Positions 41,366 through 41,972 of a stretch of DNA of 41,972 nucleotides are shown here, one piece after another. The DNA lies in contig JBOHRW010000081.1 of the NCBI GenBank assembly GCA_050732935.1, positions 1 to 41,972 of the forward strand, written 5' to 3'. Both the position numbers and the translations under genes were made by a program. Every line of letters begins with the position of its first letter. The first letter of the stretch is position 1. The notes below the pieces were generated by a model, which worked only from the letters and a program-made list of their open reading frames with translations, had not been told where the DNA came from and did no database searches. This DNA comes from DASRVA01 sp050732935. Lineage in GTDB: Bacteria; Gemmatimonadota; Gemmatimonadetes; JACCXV01; JAHWKZ01.

Positions 41366-41972
41366 ATGCGGAACTTCGTGAGATTACCCGCTCTGGCTCT
41401 TGCTCTGGCCAGCATCGGCGGATGCTCTCGGCCGCCGGAGCCCCCGCCGCCTTATCCGCCAAGCCCGATGGTGACCTCGATCACGTTCGATTTCTCGACC
41501 CACGATCGGCGCGCGCCGGGGAGTGACAACTGGCCCGTCACCTGGGCCGACGACGATCATCAGTACACGACGTGGGGGGACGGCGGCGGCTTCGGAGGCA
41601 CGAATGACGACAGCAGGGTCAGCCTCGGCGTCGCACGCGTGACAGGGGGGCCCGAGGACTATACGGGAAAGAACGTGTGGGGTGGGAAGAACGCCGACAA
41701 CGAAGCGAGGTTCGGTGGAAAGTCGTACGGCATCGTGTCGATCGACGGGGTGCTCTACATGTGGGTCAGTCCGAGCTCAGGCCGGAACAACTTCAAGCGC
41801 GCGGCGCTGTATCGTTCGGCCGACCGTGGAAGGAGCTGGACACCCGCCGGCTGGCGCTTCGATGGCTCCGAGGGTCTCATCCTGCCGACCTTTCTCCAGT
41901 ACGGAAGAGACTACGCGGGGGCCCGTGACGGGTTCGTCTATGTCTACGCGGTCCATCTGCAAGACCCCTCGG
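41366..41972 (+). CDS. Lipoprotein with sialidase-like Asp-box beta-propeller (3' end outside window)
   Basis: An open frame of 202 codons runs off the right edge. The N-terminus is a lipoprotein signal (VRLPALALALASIGGC, Cys20) followed by a Pro-rich stretch. The body has blade-like segments (WPVTWADDDHQYTTWGDGGG, GKSYGIVSIDGVLYMWVS) and an exact Asp-box S-x-D-x-G-x-x-W at 151-158 (SADRGRSW), typical of sialidase and other glycan-active beta-propellers. A surface glycan-binding or hydrolase role next to the glycan block is an inference. The ATG sits only 1 base from GGGGAGG; GTG at 41378 would have 13 bases of spacing and is a possible start. Confidence 0.7.
   Translation, partial: MRNFVRLPALALALASIGGCSRPPEPPPPYPPSPMVTSITFDFSTHDRRAPGSDNWPVTWADDDHQYTTWGDGGGFGGTNDDSRVSLGVARVTGGPEDYTGKNVWGGKNADNEARFGGKSYGIVSIDGVLYMWVSPSSGRNNFKRAALYRSADRGRSWTPAGWRFDGSEGLILPTFLQYGRDYAGARDGFVYVYAVHLQDPS

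Noticed and set aside
1..41972. CRISPR arrays, tRNA or rRNA genes
   Set aside because: No regularly spaced repeats and no tRNA- or rRNA-like stretches were seen; all gaps are short and accounted for.

Overview
The window is a very GC-rich, densely packed stretch of a diderm (Gram-negative-type) bacterial chromosome. An outer membrane is implied by the SurA-type chaperone, an MlaD/MCE-domain protein, several lipoproteins and FtsEX with an EnvC-like activator. The mix of Mfd, parvulins, FtsEX, MetG, M16 peptidases and bacterial beta-oxidation genes would fit a Gemmatimonadota, Eisenbacteria or Acidobacteriota-like lineage, but no rRNA or clade-specific marker is present, so the taxonomy is inference. 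Nearly all genes run on the + strand, and many stop/start codons overlap (ATGA, GTGA, TTGA, TGATG). Only a DUF547 gene and an asparagine synthase lie on the - strand.

Layout. 1-1478: 3' end of a BatA-like membrane protein gene, split from its downstream neighbour by a Phd/VapC toxin-antitoxin module bracketed by a perfect 46-bp direct repeat. 1479-15508: housekeeping block of mfd, two periplasmic parvulins, ftsE-ftsX with a degenerate LytM protein, holB, metG, an MCE-domain protein and an apparently active M23 peptidase. 15512-15650: a multi-hairpin inverted-repeat element. 15731-19043: an active/inactive M16 peptidase pair and an unrecognised lipoprotein. 19107-24795: fatty-acid beta-oxidation (thiolase, FadJ-type multifunctional enzyme, small membrane protein, long acyl-CoA dehydrogenase). 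24792-31611: ECF sigma factor and zinc-finger anti-sigma, a DUF4139 protein, a fatty acyl desaturase, a second acyl-CoA dehydrogenase and a beta-propeller lipoprotein. 31670-41178: DUF547 (-), then a surface-glycan block: polyprenyl-phosphate GT2, a GT2 paralogue lacking the catalytic aspartates, a left-handed beta-helix acyltransferase fused to an acyl-carrier domain, an FkbH-like HAD protein, a GT39-type membrane glycosyltransferase and a convergent asparagine synthase. 41366-end: start of an Asp-box lipoprotein.

The two most unusual items are the toxin-antitoxin micro-island, whose palindromic operator contains the stop codon of the gene it landed in, and the glycan block. In the glycan block, an acyltransferase carrying its own carrier domain is translationally coupled to an FkbH-like enzyme and sits beside an active/pseudo glycosyltransferase pair. 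This suggests a carrier-tethered three-carbon acyl decoration of a lipid-linked glycan. That is inference from family knowledge and gene order.
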